DNA from: Cylindrodendrum hubeiense
Taxonomy: Eukaryota > Ascomycota > Sordariomycetes > Hypocreales > Nectriaceae
Direction of reading: 5' to 3'
Assembly: GCA_014621425.1 (NCBI GenBank)
Contig: JAANBB010000296.1
Span: 1-50,616, forward strand
Length of the DNA: 50,616 nt
Shown here: in pieces, positions 22,587 to 32,008 of the stretch
How the letters are laid out: each line of letters opens with the position of its first letter
Numbering within the stretch: position 1 is the stretch's first letter
The notes under the pieces: model-generated
What the model saw: only the letters and a program-made list of their open reading frames with translations
Database searches by the model: none
Told to the model about the DNA's origin: nothing
Program-made: the position numbers and the translations under genes

Positions 22587-24019
22587 TTAGGAGCTCACCT
22601 TGTTATCAGCGACGTAGTCGAAGTGCCCTCCCATCTTCAGCAACCAAATGTCCGGGTTCCCGCTCGTCTGCCCTGGACGGTAGAGGAAGTTGTGAGGGAA
22701 GCCTAGGCTAAATTCAACAGCGTTGTCGATTTCTTGGATATCCTCCTCGGTCAACTCGAGGGTGAGCGCCTCGATGTTGCCCTTGATGTGGTCTACCTTT
22801 CGGCCACCGACGATGGGGAAGACATAAGGCGTCTTGTGCATGACATAGGCGAGCGCAACGCTGGTGATAATGGTGTTTTTGCGAGTGGCGATCACCTCCA
22901 GGGCCTTGCTGGCCTTTATTTCGATCTCGCTGGCCTCTACCTGTCGGCCTTCCATGGCCTTGCGCTGCTCCTCGGTCTTGAACTTACCTCCTCCGAGAGC
23001 TCCCCAGGGAGCGATCCCCATGCCTTCGGCCCTACACATGGGAATAATGTCTCGTTCAAAATCACGCGAGGCAGCCGACCAATTGCCCTGGTAGACGGAG
23101 AACTGACGGAGTCCGTGGTTTCGTGCATACTCGTTTGCCTTGCTGTCATGTTGTAAGTACATGGCCAACTGCAAGAAAACAGTGCGATTCTTACCTCACC
23201 ACCCAAGCAGGGGTGTCGCTGATGCCTAGATACAAGACCTTTCCTGAGGTGACAAGCTGATTGAGAGACTGCATCAACTCCGGAATCGAAGTGCTATAGT
23301 CCCACCAGTGGACATAAAGCTAATAATGTTCAGCCGTTGTTTTATCCTCTTTCGGTAAGGGACACTCACTAGATCAATGTACTCCGTCTGCAGGTTTCTT
23401 AGACTGTTGTTGACAGAGATCAAAAGACTCTTGGTGCCATTTCCCTGAAAGTTTGACATGATGTGCGCGGCACCAGGGCCACCGCGGAAGTTGGTGGTGT
23501 ATTTCGTGGCAAGGACTTTGTACTAAAGTCAGCTTTCACAGCCAAAAATATGACGGGTAATGAGGCGACCAACCGATTTCATCGCGGACCCCACGCTTCT
23601 TCATCCACTCTCCGACCCATTTCTCAGACTCCTCAAACTGGTAGTTGTTCGCGGTATCAATGAAGTTTCCTAAGCAAGTCAGTAAGCGCACCGACTTGGT
23701 ATTTAATGCAAAGGTGACCAACCTCCCTAAGCGGTGTTAGCATCTTGCTTTCTCATGGGGCCTGCACCAAATGAACTTACCTGTTCGTAAAAGAAGTCAA
23801 GCATAGACTCGCTCGAGGCCTGGTCGCATTCTCCCATGAACTGCTTCCTAATCTGGTGTCAGTGACCGGGGCTTTGCATCCTTGAACTAGTCCTTACCAG
23901 GCATCGCCAAAGTTCATTGCTCCGAGGCACAAGGGGCTAACCCGAACGGCAGCAGTGGGTGACAGAAGTCGATGTCGAGCCAAAGGGCTCTTGGGGTTGG
24001 GGGCAAATGGAAGAGCCAT
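22587..24019 (-). CDS. Aldo-keto reductase, aryl-alcohol dehydrogenase (AAD) type
   Basis: An NADPH-dependent aldo-keto reductase of the AAD / norsolorinic-acid-reductase group. Exons are 23898-24019, 23781-23847, 23723-23726, 23574-23669, 23370-23515, 23195-23319 and 22587-23142, giving 371 aa. The 4-nt exon GGAG is needed to read [14 protein letters not shown]. The catalytic residues are visible: Asp69 and Tyr74 (IDTANNY), Lys101 ([10 protein letters not shown]) and His149 (YVHWWD). The C-terminal half has the cofactor block [11 protein letters not shown] and [27 protein letters not shown]. The intron at 23516-23573 must use an unusual AAG acceptor; the earlier TAG lies only a few bases after the CTGAC branch site. 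The physiological substrate is unknown, and no other secondary-metabolism gene lies nearby. Confidence 0.93.
23723..23726 (-). other. 4-nt microexon GGAG
   Basis: It lies between two introns of 54 nt (23727-23780, GTAAGT...TTAG, branch CTAAC) and 53 nt (23670-23722, GTTGGT...TTAG, branch CTGAC). It supplies one Gly codon plus the first base of the next, restoring the invariant GG before NFIDTANNY. Skipping it shifts the frame. Confidence 0.75.
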
Positions 24020-24610
24020 TGTATCGAGTGATATTCTGCTGAGTTTTTTGAGGCGAAGTTGAGATAGCAATGCTGTATCTCAACGGGGAGTTGGTGAGGA
24101 GGCAGGTGGCACAAGGCAGATAGTTGGTGGGCGGGTAGCTTATTGAGGTGAAGACGGGTGCTTGAATTCCTTGGAAGGTTCAACCAGTGCAAGATGGAAA
24201 GATGTCGGCGACTTGAAGGACAAACTATGAGATGCCATTCCCATGAATGATATTTATATCAGTGATGGCCTCAATTATTTTCATGGACAATACATTGACT
24301 CTCCGTCGTTTGTGTAAACTCCGATCCAAAAGCCGGACAGGACGTCGCATGCAGCCATTCACATCCCAGCTTATACGCCAGAAGGGGGGAGCTTGCCATC
24401 TACGGTAAGAGTCAGTGACGTGATGGGTGGGTGGATGCTACACAATCCCGCAACGACGGGGAGCACGGCCTTAATTCCACCCGGTATGACGGGCCTCTAC
24501 ACCACCATTTCTGCATCTCAGTTCTCGGTTAAGATGGTGCTTTGAAATCACTCCACTGGAGAGGAGAGTGTTTGCGTCTATGAAGTCGTTTGATTGCCTT
24601 CCACACCACA

Positions 24611-24645
24611 TGGACCAGCCTATGGACCAGCCTATGGACCAGCCT
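24611..24645. repeat. 12-bp tandem repeat, three copies
   Basis: Three head-to-tail copies of TGGACCAGCCTA, the last lacking its final base, in the shared upstream region of the AKR and PPR-like genes. Confidence 0.85.
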
Positions 24646-25017
24646 CAGAGCATCCTGCAACCCACGACGAAGGAGAGGAGCTGGAGTTAACGGGCCCAAG
24701 ACAAGTTCCGTAACCTCCTCCACCAATCAGGCTATCTCCGCCTGGCGAGTCTTGCAAGTATAGCTAGGCCCACTCTCTAGGGTGCGCCTATCCCCACCCA
24801 GGTTGCAAGTCAGCAGAGTTTCTTGCCGGAGTTTTGCCCTCAGCTCCCGGTCCAAAGTGCGAATGACTTTCAACCTCCAATAGGAATCAGACCACACCAT
24901 TGTGCTGAGCGACATTGGACGACATTGAACGGCAACCACCCTACGAATTGCGATTTCGACGTCGAAGCTACAACCTAGCCCAGTCACATCCAGGCAGCAG
25001 TGGCCACGATTCCAACA

Positions 25018-25029
25018 ATGGCCGCCTGA
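25018..25029 (+). promoter_or_regulatory. Minimal upstream ORF (Met-Ala-Ala-stop)
   Basis: ATGGCCGCCTGA ends one base before the ATG of the long downstream reading frame. Its context (CAACAATGG) looks at least as good as that of the main start (CTGAGATGG). It is in the same frame spacing minus one, so ribosomes would have to reinitiate or leak past it. Confidence 0.55.
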
Positions 25030-25030
25030 G

Positions 25031-28000
25031 ATGGCGTCTTCCAATCCTGTCCCGTCAAGGACTGCCATCCATGCTCTCCGCGGCGTCCTCCTGACGACGT
25101 CCTGTTCAGTCATTCTCCTCGCCGAAGAACGCCGTCAGCGCCTCAAGATCGCCCGCGCCGCAATCGACAATGCCAAGAAACTACACACCGTCCGGGTCAA
25201 TCACAACTCGATCGCATTGAGCGAGAGCTACGGGCGACGGGATGCTTATCCGGCCGAGTTGGGGGATTTTTCCACCTCCCCGATCCCCCGAGGCACTATC
25301 CGCCGACGACGACGAAATGGACAACCACCTCGAGATTCCCTGAAAGAGGAGGATGTTGAACAGACAGGTTCTCCCCAGCCATCGAACCCCTCCGCTTCCT
25401 TGTCGCCAGAGACGCCAGAGACACGACAAAAGAAATGGGACGAGTGGGACCTAGCACGGAAAGAGCTCTCACGAATGTCAGCCCCGGGGCCATTTGCCCA
25501 TAATGAACTGTTTCTGCGTCTGTCGACGGACGATATCGCAATGCCACCGATAACCAGGCAACCAAGAAATGGAGTACAGGATGCAGTCGTTGCCAAAGGG
25601 TTGACCATGCCAATGACTGCTCACTCCTCAGGCCTTCCTGCGGAACGAAACCCCAGGATCGACGAAGCCCAGGCGTCCAAGGATACCGCACACCATTCGC
25701 TAGCTGTGCAGCAAGACTCGGAAGCTAATGCGCTCTTACGTGCAACCCAATCTTTGGATCACGAGTCATCGGCGGAGTTCCCCTTGGCTATGTCCGAGGA
25801 CACCGCCCATCAAGGAGGACAGGTTTCCATGCAGGAGTCGTTAGTCGCGTTGGATCGCCTCGTCGTTGAGTTGGAGTCCCCTGGAGCTGACCGAGCTGCC
25901 ATTGCTGGACAACTAGATTCAGCAATTGAGTTGCTCGGAATATTAATATCGTCAGAGTTCTTGGAGTCTAAGTCGGCTCTGTCCAGAGGCCTACGAATTC
26001 TCCAATCCGCAGTCGGTTCTCAGGAGCACAGCAAAATGCCCGCCATCCTCGACACTCTACGTCCAGCATGTGGTGAAACCTGTCTTTTGGCTGTGCCGGC
26101 CATGGACAGCTTGCACTCGAAGTGTGATACGGAGGGTGTCAGCCAGCTACTTAAACACCTCTTTCAGTCCCCAATGTGGAAACCCGAGGACACTCCCCAC
26201 AATCAGCGCAACACCTGGGTAACTCGGTTGCTTATGCACTACTGGAGGAAGACGCATAACTTTACCGAAATCAACAGCATCTACAGTCTACTGCAGGATG
26301 CCGGCCTCTTCGCAGACGGCTTTATCCCCTTACTCACCCAATACGCTATCCGACGTAGGATTGCATTGATCGCCCTCGATGCTGGTGATGATGCAGCAGC
26401 GAAATCAGAGATGAAGCAACTCAGACAACTCAGGCCAAAGGCTGCAGAATACGACATCAAGCTTCGAGGGAGATTCGCCATCCGAGATGCTTCCCTTGGC
26501 AACTGGGAGACAGTGTGGTCACAAGTTCAAAGCCTCAAGATCAAGGGAAAGACGAGCGACCAGTATCAAAACGTTTTATCGTGGCTTACAAAGATATACT
26601 GCAAAGACCATTCGTCAGAAGAGATAGACCTCGTCGTCCGGAACCTCGTCGATATCCATGGGATGACCCTGAATCAACCTCTGGCCTTCCTCGTCTTGGA
26701 CCGACATGCGCGAAATCGCGACACTCAGTCTCTTGTGCGATGGCTCCAGTTCTGCCATAACGGTGGGCTCGAGATGAACCAGATCTTCTTCAACGAAATC
26801 GTCGACAAGTGTTGCAAATACTGGAACCTTGCAAGAGTAGACGTTGTTCATATGCTGAAGGGCGTCCGGAGTTTCATGCCTTGGGTCCATGACCCTCATG
26901 TTGCCAAATACTCTGTACATGGTGCTTTGAGTGACCTCCACAAGTCTCTACCAGGTGAGGACTCGAAAGGAGATGATTTTGGCATGGTATCGAAACTGCC
27001 CAGCACACCAGGCGATTCATTGACGGTCTTTGAGCGGACGGCATTCAGGTGTATGAATACATGGGCTCTAGAGAAGAATTGGCAACAGGTATACGATGCT
27101 TTCAAGGAGGCATCAGAAAAGGGTATTGGGTTCTCTTCGCGGTGCCTTCGACTAGCCGTCATTGCGAACATCAACATTGAAGGACCTCACTCTCGCACAG
27201 CGACGGAGCTTGTTGGCAAGGCACATGTGGAGGGCCATGATATCAGCAGTGCTTTAGTCCCATTGTTGGTGGCTCGGCTGGAGTCTGGCGATGACGTGGG
27301 CAGCGTACTTCAACAAGCTCTTAGCCAAGGAGCACACGTTCATGACAGTGTATACAACAAGGCAGCACGCATCTTGACTCAAAATGGCTTCCAGGAGGGC
27401 GCCGTCAGGGTGTGTGAGCTTGCGGCACAACAAAATGGGAAAGGACAGATGGCATACAACCAATTCAATTTTGCCAGCCTCGTCTTCTCATACACCGGGC
27501 AGAGACGCTATCATGATCTTCGATCACTTCTCGCAAATTTCACTTCCAAGTCAGAGTGGTGGCAGGGCAGCAAAGAATGCAAAGAGTCTCTCAAGCGGGC
27601 CATGAAAGCAGTGGCGACGCGGGTGTCAAAGTGTCCCCCGACAGACCGGGAGATGCATGAGGAAGTGTTGACGTGCCTGAATCAAGCGTTTGAGCATGTC
27701 AAGACGCAGCGAGCGACGGTTCGGCAGGATCGGGTAGCCCTGACGGAGAAGGTGGTCGGTGTGTTCAAGCAAATGGACCACACCCAGGACCTGGATAGCG
27801 AGTATCTGGAAGAAGAGACTCCTGTGGAGCGTCGAACACCGACATCGAGGATGTCATGGGAGGCTCCCACGACCAGGTCTCGAGATGTAGAACAACTAGA
27901 GGAGGATGTATATCAAGATGGGCAGACACGGACTGAGCAGTTGAAGAGCTTGAGGAGCAAGGCGGAACCACAACAGAAGGTACCACAAGCTGCGGAGCTG

Positions 28001-28051
28001 GCGAACGAAGAGATGTTTACGGCCAGGTGGCAGGAAATGGCACATGGGTAG
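25031..28051 (+). CDS. Large helical-repeat protein, probably PPR-like and mitochondrial
   Basis: An intronless 1006-aa protein. The N-terminus is basic and amphipathic (about residues 10-60, with RTAIHALRGVLLTT and RRQRLKIARAAIDNAKKL), compatible with mitochondrial import. Residues 70-230 are low-complexity and polar. From about 350 to 900 the chain is a series of helix pairs resembling degenerate pentatricopeptide repeats, for example LNQPLAFLVLDRHARNRD, FRCMNTWALEKNWQQVYDAF and DSVYNKAARILTQNGFQEGA. The tail is charged. PPR proteins bind organellar RNA in processing or translation. Here the repeats are too degenerate for me to assign a number or target, so TPR-like repeats cannot be excluded. 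A three-codon uORF immediately precedes the start. Confidence 0.65.
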   Translation: MASSNPVPSRTAIHALRGVLLTTSCSVILLAEERRQRLKIARAAIDNAKKLHTVRVNHNSIALSESYGRRDAYPAELGDFSTSPIPRGTIRRRRRNGQPPRDSLKEEDVEQTGSPQPSNPSASLSPETPETRQKKWDEWDLARKELSRMSAPGPFAHNELFLRLSTDDIAMPPITRQPRNGVQDAVVAKGLTMPMTAHSSGLPAERNPRIDEAQASKDTAHHSLAVQQDSEANALLRATQSLDHESSAEFPLAMSEDTAHQGGQVSMQESLVALDRLVVELESPGADRAAIAGQLDSAIELLGILISSEFLESKSALSRGLRILQSAVGSQEHSKMPAILDTLRPACGETCLLAVPAMDSLHSKCDTEGVSQLLKHLFQSPMWKPEDTPHNQRNTWVTRLLMHYWRKTHNFTEINSIYSLLQDAGLFADGFIPLLTQYAIRRRIALIALDAGDDAAAKSEMKQLRQLRPKAAEYDIKLRGRFAIRDASLGNWETVWSQVQSLKIKGKTSDQYQNVLSWLTKIYCKDHSSEEIDLVVRNLVDIHGMTLNQPLAFLVLDRHARNRDTQSLVRWLQFCHNGGLEMNQIFFNEIVDKCCKYWNLARVDVVHMLKGVRSFMPWVHDPHVAKYSVHGALSDLHKSLPGEDSKGDDFGMVSKLPSTPGDSLTVFERTAFRCMNTWALEKNWQQVYDAFKEASEKGIGFSSRCLRLAVIANINIEGPHSRTATELVGKAHVEGHDISSALVPLLVARLESGDDVGSVLQQALSQGAHVHDSVYNKAARILTQNGFQEGAVRVCELAAQQNGKGQMAYNQFNFASLVFSYTGQRRYHDLRSLLANFTSKSEWWQGSKECKESLKRAMKAVATRVSKCPPTDREMHEEVLTCLNQAFEHVKTQRATVRQDRVALTEKVVGVFKQMDHTQDLDSEYLEEETPVERRTPTSRMSWEAPTTRSRDVEQLEEDVYQDGQTRTEQLKSLRSKAEPQQKVPQAAELANEEMFTARWQEMAHG

Positions 28052-29346
28052 TCGTTTGCCCATTGATAAGACCACATCCGACACGATGCAACATATATAC
28101 CAACTTCCTACATATATACTATCCTATGTACCTCCACCATGTACCCATATAACTCAAATAGAGGAAATAAAGGACACCAAGTCAAGAATAAAGCAAAGAC
28201 AGTGGTAACGAAATCTATGGTGAATCCGGTCTAATGGTTGGTCGAGATGGTGACGTAATGTCAGGAGTGGGATGGCCTTATAGTATGCCTACCTACTTAT
28301 TGACACAGCCTCAATTGGTGGTTTTTGAGAGACTTGAGACGAGAGGGGAGAGAAAACAAAGCAACCGACGCATTGAAATGCCACGGATCACATGCAAACA
28401 TGGCGCCGCATGACGCCGCATGGCTTGGAATTCGGGAGTCGCACTGGAGTGGGATGCCCTGCAGGATCTGACAAGACCAATTCACATGAGAAGACATGGG
28501 GATGGAAGGCATCGGGAATGCGTCAGGCGGACACTGGGCGGGCGCCAGGTCATCAGAGCAGCCATGATTGGCGACACGGCGCAACGCAGGAACGGACCCG
28601 AATGCGAATGCCGGTACGAAGACGGACCGGGACCGGTAGAGTACGGCAGAGCAACGGAACGCCCAGTCTTGGGCTGTGCGGCCTGGTTCCTGGCGATGAA
28701 GCCGTACGATGTTTTTGTTAGACAGCCCCCCAACACTTTGGAGTTGGCTTTCACATGCCAGCGCCACGAAAACAAACCAGGCCAGACGAAAACGACCGGA
28801 TCCCTGAGCCCATTTGGTAGGGCCCATCGAACCATGCCCGGCGGCCGGCGGCGCGGCCATTGGTGCGTGGCCAGGCGGTCAGGGCCCCTATGGGGCGCGG
28901 TGGTGCGATTTGGGGAGCGTTGGGGGCCTGTGACGCCCTAACGCAACAGGACACAGCGTGCGTGCGGGGGTTTGGAGGGTGTTAGCCAGGGGCGGCGTCC
29001 ATTTTTTACAGGGCCTGAGCACACGGCACCTACAAGGCCTCGTGCATGGCCTGCGACACGCTTCTTACAGACACCGGGCCGCTGGGACAGCCGCTGGAAG
29101 CAGGCGCCAGCGCTGGGGAACAGAGAGGGAGCCTGGGCCACGGGGTGGCAGAGCCCCTTGTCCCTGGCACTCCCTCTGCCGACCTGGCTTCTCGTCCCTC
29201 ACGCCTCTCGGGACATGGCCCGTGGAATCCATGGCATTTGCAGCGGCACAGCCAGAGTCGCCAGAGTCGCCAGAGGAGAGCCGCGAATGGGTGACATGCT
29301 ATAGGCTAATTGACCTTTGTCGGACTGGCCCGCCCGTCCAGGGTAT
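28052..29346. other. Intergenic region upstream of the ERG1 leader
   Basis: About 1.3 kb after the PPR-like stop. AT-rich for the first 250 bp, probably 3' UTR, then GC-rich. The open frames on both strands overlap each other and lack any motif. No gene is called. Confidence 0.5.
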
Positions 29347-29909
29347 GCGCCGTCCACGACTGACGACTATCACGGGGAAAAAAGGAAAAAAGGTCGACTG
29401 CGTACTTATAGACGGAGCGACTCCGGTCAATTGACGCGCGAGAGAGGGAGAGAACGGCCTCTCTTGGTTTTTATAGTCTGCTGCTAGCGACGACAGACTC
29501 GCATTGTCAATTGCTCCTGTTTCCCCCCATCAATTCGTCATTGATTGTGTCCGTTGTGTTGCCTGCAAGTTGCATCCATCTCCACCAACGGCGTCATCTT
29601 ACCTACACTGCGCACCCGGAACGGCATTCCCCGACGGCCGACCACAGCGGTAGCAACGACACCGACTCTTTTGAATATAATCCTCCTGGCCGTCACCATC
29701 TCGCCGTCTAGTCCTCCCCCCCTTCCTTTCTACTCTCCGCTATTCTCTCTCTCCTCTCATTGGCGAGCGTTGACTCTCTTCGCCAAACTACGTCCAATCT
29801 AAATCTAATCCACACCTCCCAACCGAATTCCAATTAAGAGCCCCTCGCTCCTCGAATCTTTCCTCTACAACCACCACTCTACACCCAACCCCCCTGCTCC
29901 CACTACACC
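29347..29909 (+). promoter_or_regulatory. ATG-free, pyrimidine-rich ERG1 leader
   Basis: No ATG occurs on the plus strand between about 29347 and the ERG1 start at 29910, although by chance several would be expected. The second half is strongly C/T-rich. TATA-like TTATAG elements are at about 29406 and 29470. I infer that much of this is transcribed 5' UTR kept free of upstream starts. I saw no clear sterol-response element. Confidence 0.55.
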
Positions 29910-31406
29910 ATGGCGACCATGACCACGGCCGAGTCGCAGACTCGTCGCCGCGAGAAATACCACGAGGCTGATGTCGTCGTCGTCGGCGCTGGCGTCTTCG
30001 GCTGTGCCGTCGCATACGCCCTCGCCAACCAGGGCCGCTCCGTCCTGCTCCTGGAGCGCTGGCTCAGGGAGCCCGATCGCATTGTCGGCGAGCTGCTCCA
30101 GCCCGGCGGCATCGCAGCTCTCGAGAAGCTGGGCCTTGGCCACACCCTCGATGACATCGACGCCGTCCCCTGCTACGGCTACACCGTTATCTACCACGGC
30201 AAACCCGTCATGGTTCCCTACCCCGGGCTCGACGAGAACGACCAGGTCCCCAACGCCTGGGGTGGCAACAACAAGCCCGGCAACAAGAAGCAGGTCGGTC
30301 GCGGATTCCACCACGGCCGCTTCATTACCCAGCTGCGCCGAGCGTGCCTGGACCACGACAAGATCACCGTCGTCGAGACTGAGGTGGTCAAGACGCTGCA
30401 TGGCGACAACACGGAGCAGATCCTCGGCGTTGAGAGCCGCACCACCAACCAGGAGACGGGCGTCAAGGAGCCTGACTACTACTTTGGACAGCTGACAATC
30501 ATCGCCGACGGCTACGACTCAAAGTTCCGCAAGCAGGTCCTCGGAACCCGCCCCGACGTCAAGTCCAAGTTCTACGCCCTCGAGCTCATCGACTGCCCAC
30601 TCCCCGCGCCCGGCCACGGCCATGTCATTATTGGCAATGCCTTCCCCATCCTCCTCTACCAGATCGGCACCCACGAGACCCGCGCCCTCATCGACGTGCC
30701 CCCGAACCTCCCCGAGGCCTCGGCTGCCAACGGCGGCGTCCGTGGCTACATCCAGAAGCACGTCCTGCCTGCGCTGCCCGACGCCATTAGACCCTCCGCC
30801 GAGGCTGCCCTCGCCGACGGCAAGATCCCCCGCAGCATGCCCAACAGCTGGCTGCCGCCGTCGCGCCAGACCTCCAACGGCATGATCCTCCTCGGCGACG
30901 CCATGAACATGCGCCACCCGCTCACTGGCGGTGGCATGACTGTTGCTTTCAACGACGTCGTGCTCCTCGCCGAGTTGCTGCACCCCGACCGCATTCCCAA
31001 CCTCGACAACCCCGTCGCAATTAACGCCGCCATGAACGACCTCTACTGGCGTCGCAAGTCCTTCACTGGCATTATCAACGTCCTCGCTCAGGCGCTGTAC
31101 GCTCTCTTCGCTGCCAACGACCGTCAGCTGCGTGCCCTCCAGCTTGGCTGCTTCGACTACTTTAGCCGTGGTATCATCGACGGCCCTTGTGGTCTCCTCG
31201 CTGGTATCATCCACCGGCCCGCCGTCCTCGGCTACCACTTCTTCTCCGTCGCCTTCCTCGCCATCTGGCTTAACGCCTGCGCCGTCATGGGCGGCAGCAT
31301 CTTCGGCTTCCTCTGGGCCCCGCTCGCTCTCATTGACGCCGTGCTCATCCTCTGGAAGGCCTGCATCGTCTTCGTCCCCATCATGTGGCGCGAGGGTTTC
31401 AGGTGA
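29910..31406 (+). CDS. ERG1: Squalene epoxidase (squalene monooxygenase)
   Basis: An FAD-dependent monooxygenase that converts squalene to 2,3-oxidosqualene, the first oxygen-requiring step of ergosterol synthesis. It acts at the ER membrane and lipid droplets and is the target of allylamine antifungals. Intronless, 498 aa, normal for the family. The FAD dinucleotide fold is at 21-50 (VVVVGAGVFG, Gly26/28/31, ending in LLLER). IADGYDSKFRK and the second FAD motif LLGDAMNMRHPLTGGGMTVAFND (Gly329-Asp330) follow. Conserved C-terminal blocks are ALYALFAANDRQLRALQ and DGPCGLLAGI. Two hydrophobic membrane segments end the protein (about 430-490). The start codon sits in CACCATGG, with a second in-frame ATG three codons on. 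The gene is strongly biased to C-ending codons, consistent with high expression. Confidence 0.98.
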   Translation: MATMTTAESQTRRREKYHEADVVVVGAGVFGCAVAYALANQGRSVLLLERWLREPDRIVGELLQPGGIAALEKLGLGHTLDDIDAVPCYGYTVIYHGKPVMVPYPGLDENDQVPNAWGGNNKPGNKKQVGRGFHHGRFITQLRRACLDHDKITVVETEVVKTLHGDNTEQILGVESRTTNQETGVKEPDYYFGQLTIIADGYDSKFRKQVLGTRPDVKSKFYALELIDCPLPAPGHGHVIIGNAFPILLYQIGTHETRALIDVPPNLPEASAANGGVRGYIQKHVLPALPDAIRPSAEAALADGKIPRSMPNSWLPPSRQTSNGMILLGDAMNMRHPLTGGGMTVAFNDVVLLAELLHPDRIPNLDNPVAINAAMNDLYWRRKSFTGIINVLAQALYALFAANDRQLRALQLGCFDYFSRGIIDGPCGLLAGIIHRPAVLGYHFFSVAFLAIWLNACAVMGGSIFGFLWAPLALIDAVLILWKACIVFVPIMWREGFR

Positions 31407-32008
31407 TCCTCTGTGGACGTATGAGCGCAGTCAGCAACTAGGGAGGTTGAGATAGGGTGCTGAGGTGAGATTCTTAGATGAACCAAACGAATCGATGAAT
31501 GGCGTGAGCTGTGGCGTTTGGAGAAGCTTGGTTGGCTTTCTGCACCAAGGAGTCCATAAAGGAAAAGATGCAACGTCGCCCTGGTAAAAGGGGAAAGGGT
31601 GGCAGAGAGGCATGGTGTTTTCACTCCAGTACATATATCCATTTTTATTCATTCATGATGCCAGGTTTTCAGACGAGAAGGAAAGGAGCCGGGGCATGGG
31701 AAGCGACTTCATATTTTTCATGGTATATTTCTTGGATAAGCACGTTCTTTACGGCGAGGTTGTAATCAGCAGGTATATGTTAATAATAATGCAAGCAAAA
31801 GCATTCAAGACTTCAAATCACCGAAATCTGTGTAAATTCACTTGATGCCGTGTTGAAAAAGCCTATCAGAAAGCCACTCGGACATCGATGGGACTTTGAA
31901 CTTGTTTTGATTTCCGTTTCCTTTGAATCATACACAGACCGATTCGGCACAATTGGCCGGTCTACGTTAATCACTCTAGCCTCGCATAGCGACCAGCTCT
32001 CACTGACC
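31407..32008. other. Convergent 3' region of ERG1 and ALG5
   Basis: About 600 bp between two facing stop codons, AT-rich in the middle, with poly(A)-type A/T tracts. It probably consists of the two 3' UTRs. No gene is called. Confidence 0.55.

Larger units (their letters stand above)
24020..25030. other. Intergenic region between divergent AKR and PPR-like genes
   Basis: About 1 kb holding both promoters. It contains a 12-bp repeat at 24611-24645 and a short uORF at 25018-25029. No coding region is supported. Confidence 0.5.

Noticed and set aside
22587..24019. Aldo-keto reductase as part of a secondary-metabolite cluster
   Set aside because: No polyketide synthase, NRPS, P450, transporter or cluster regulator lies within the window. 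The neighbours are housekeeping genes.
28420..28941. 173-codon open frame in the GC-rich region before ERG1
   Set aside because: Overlapped by equally long frames on both strands, as expected in GC-rich non-coding DNA. No family features.
29910..31238. Long antisense frame (30519-31238) inside ERG1
   Set aside because: Shadow of the strongly C-biased third codon positions of ERG1.
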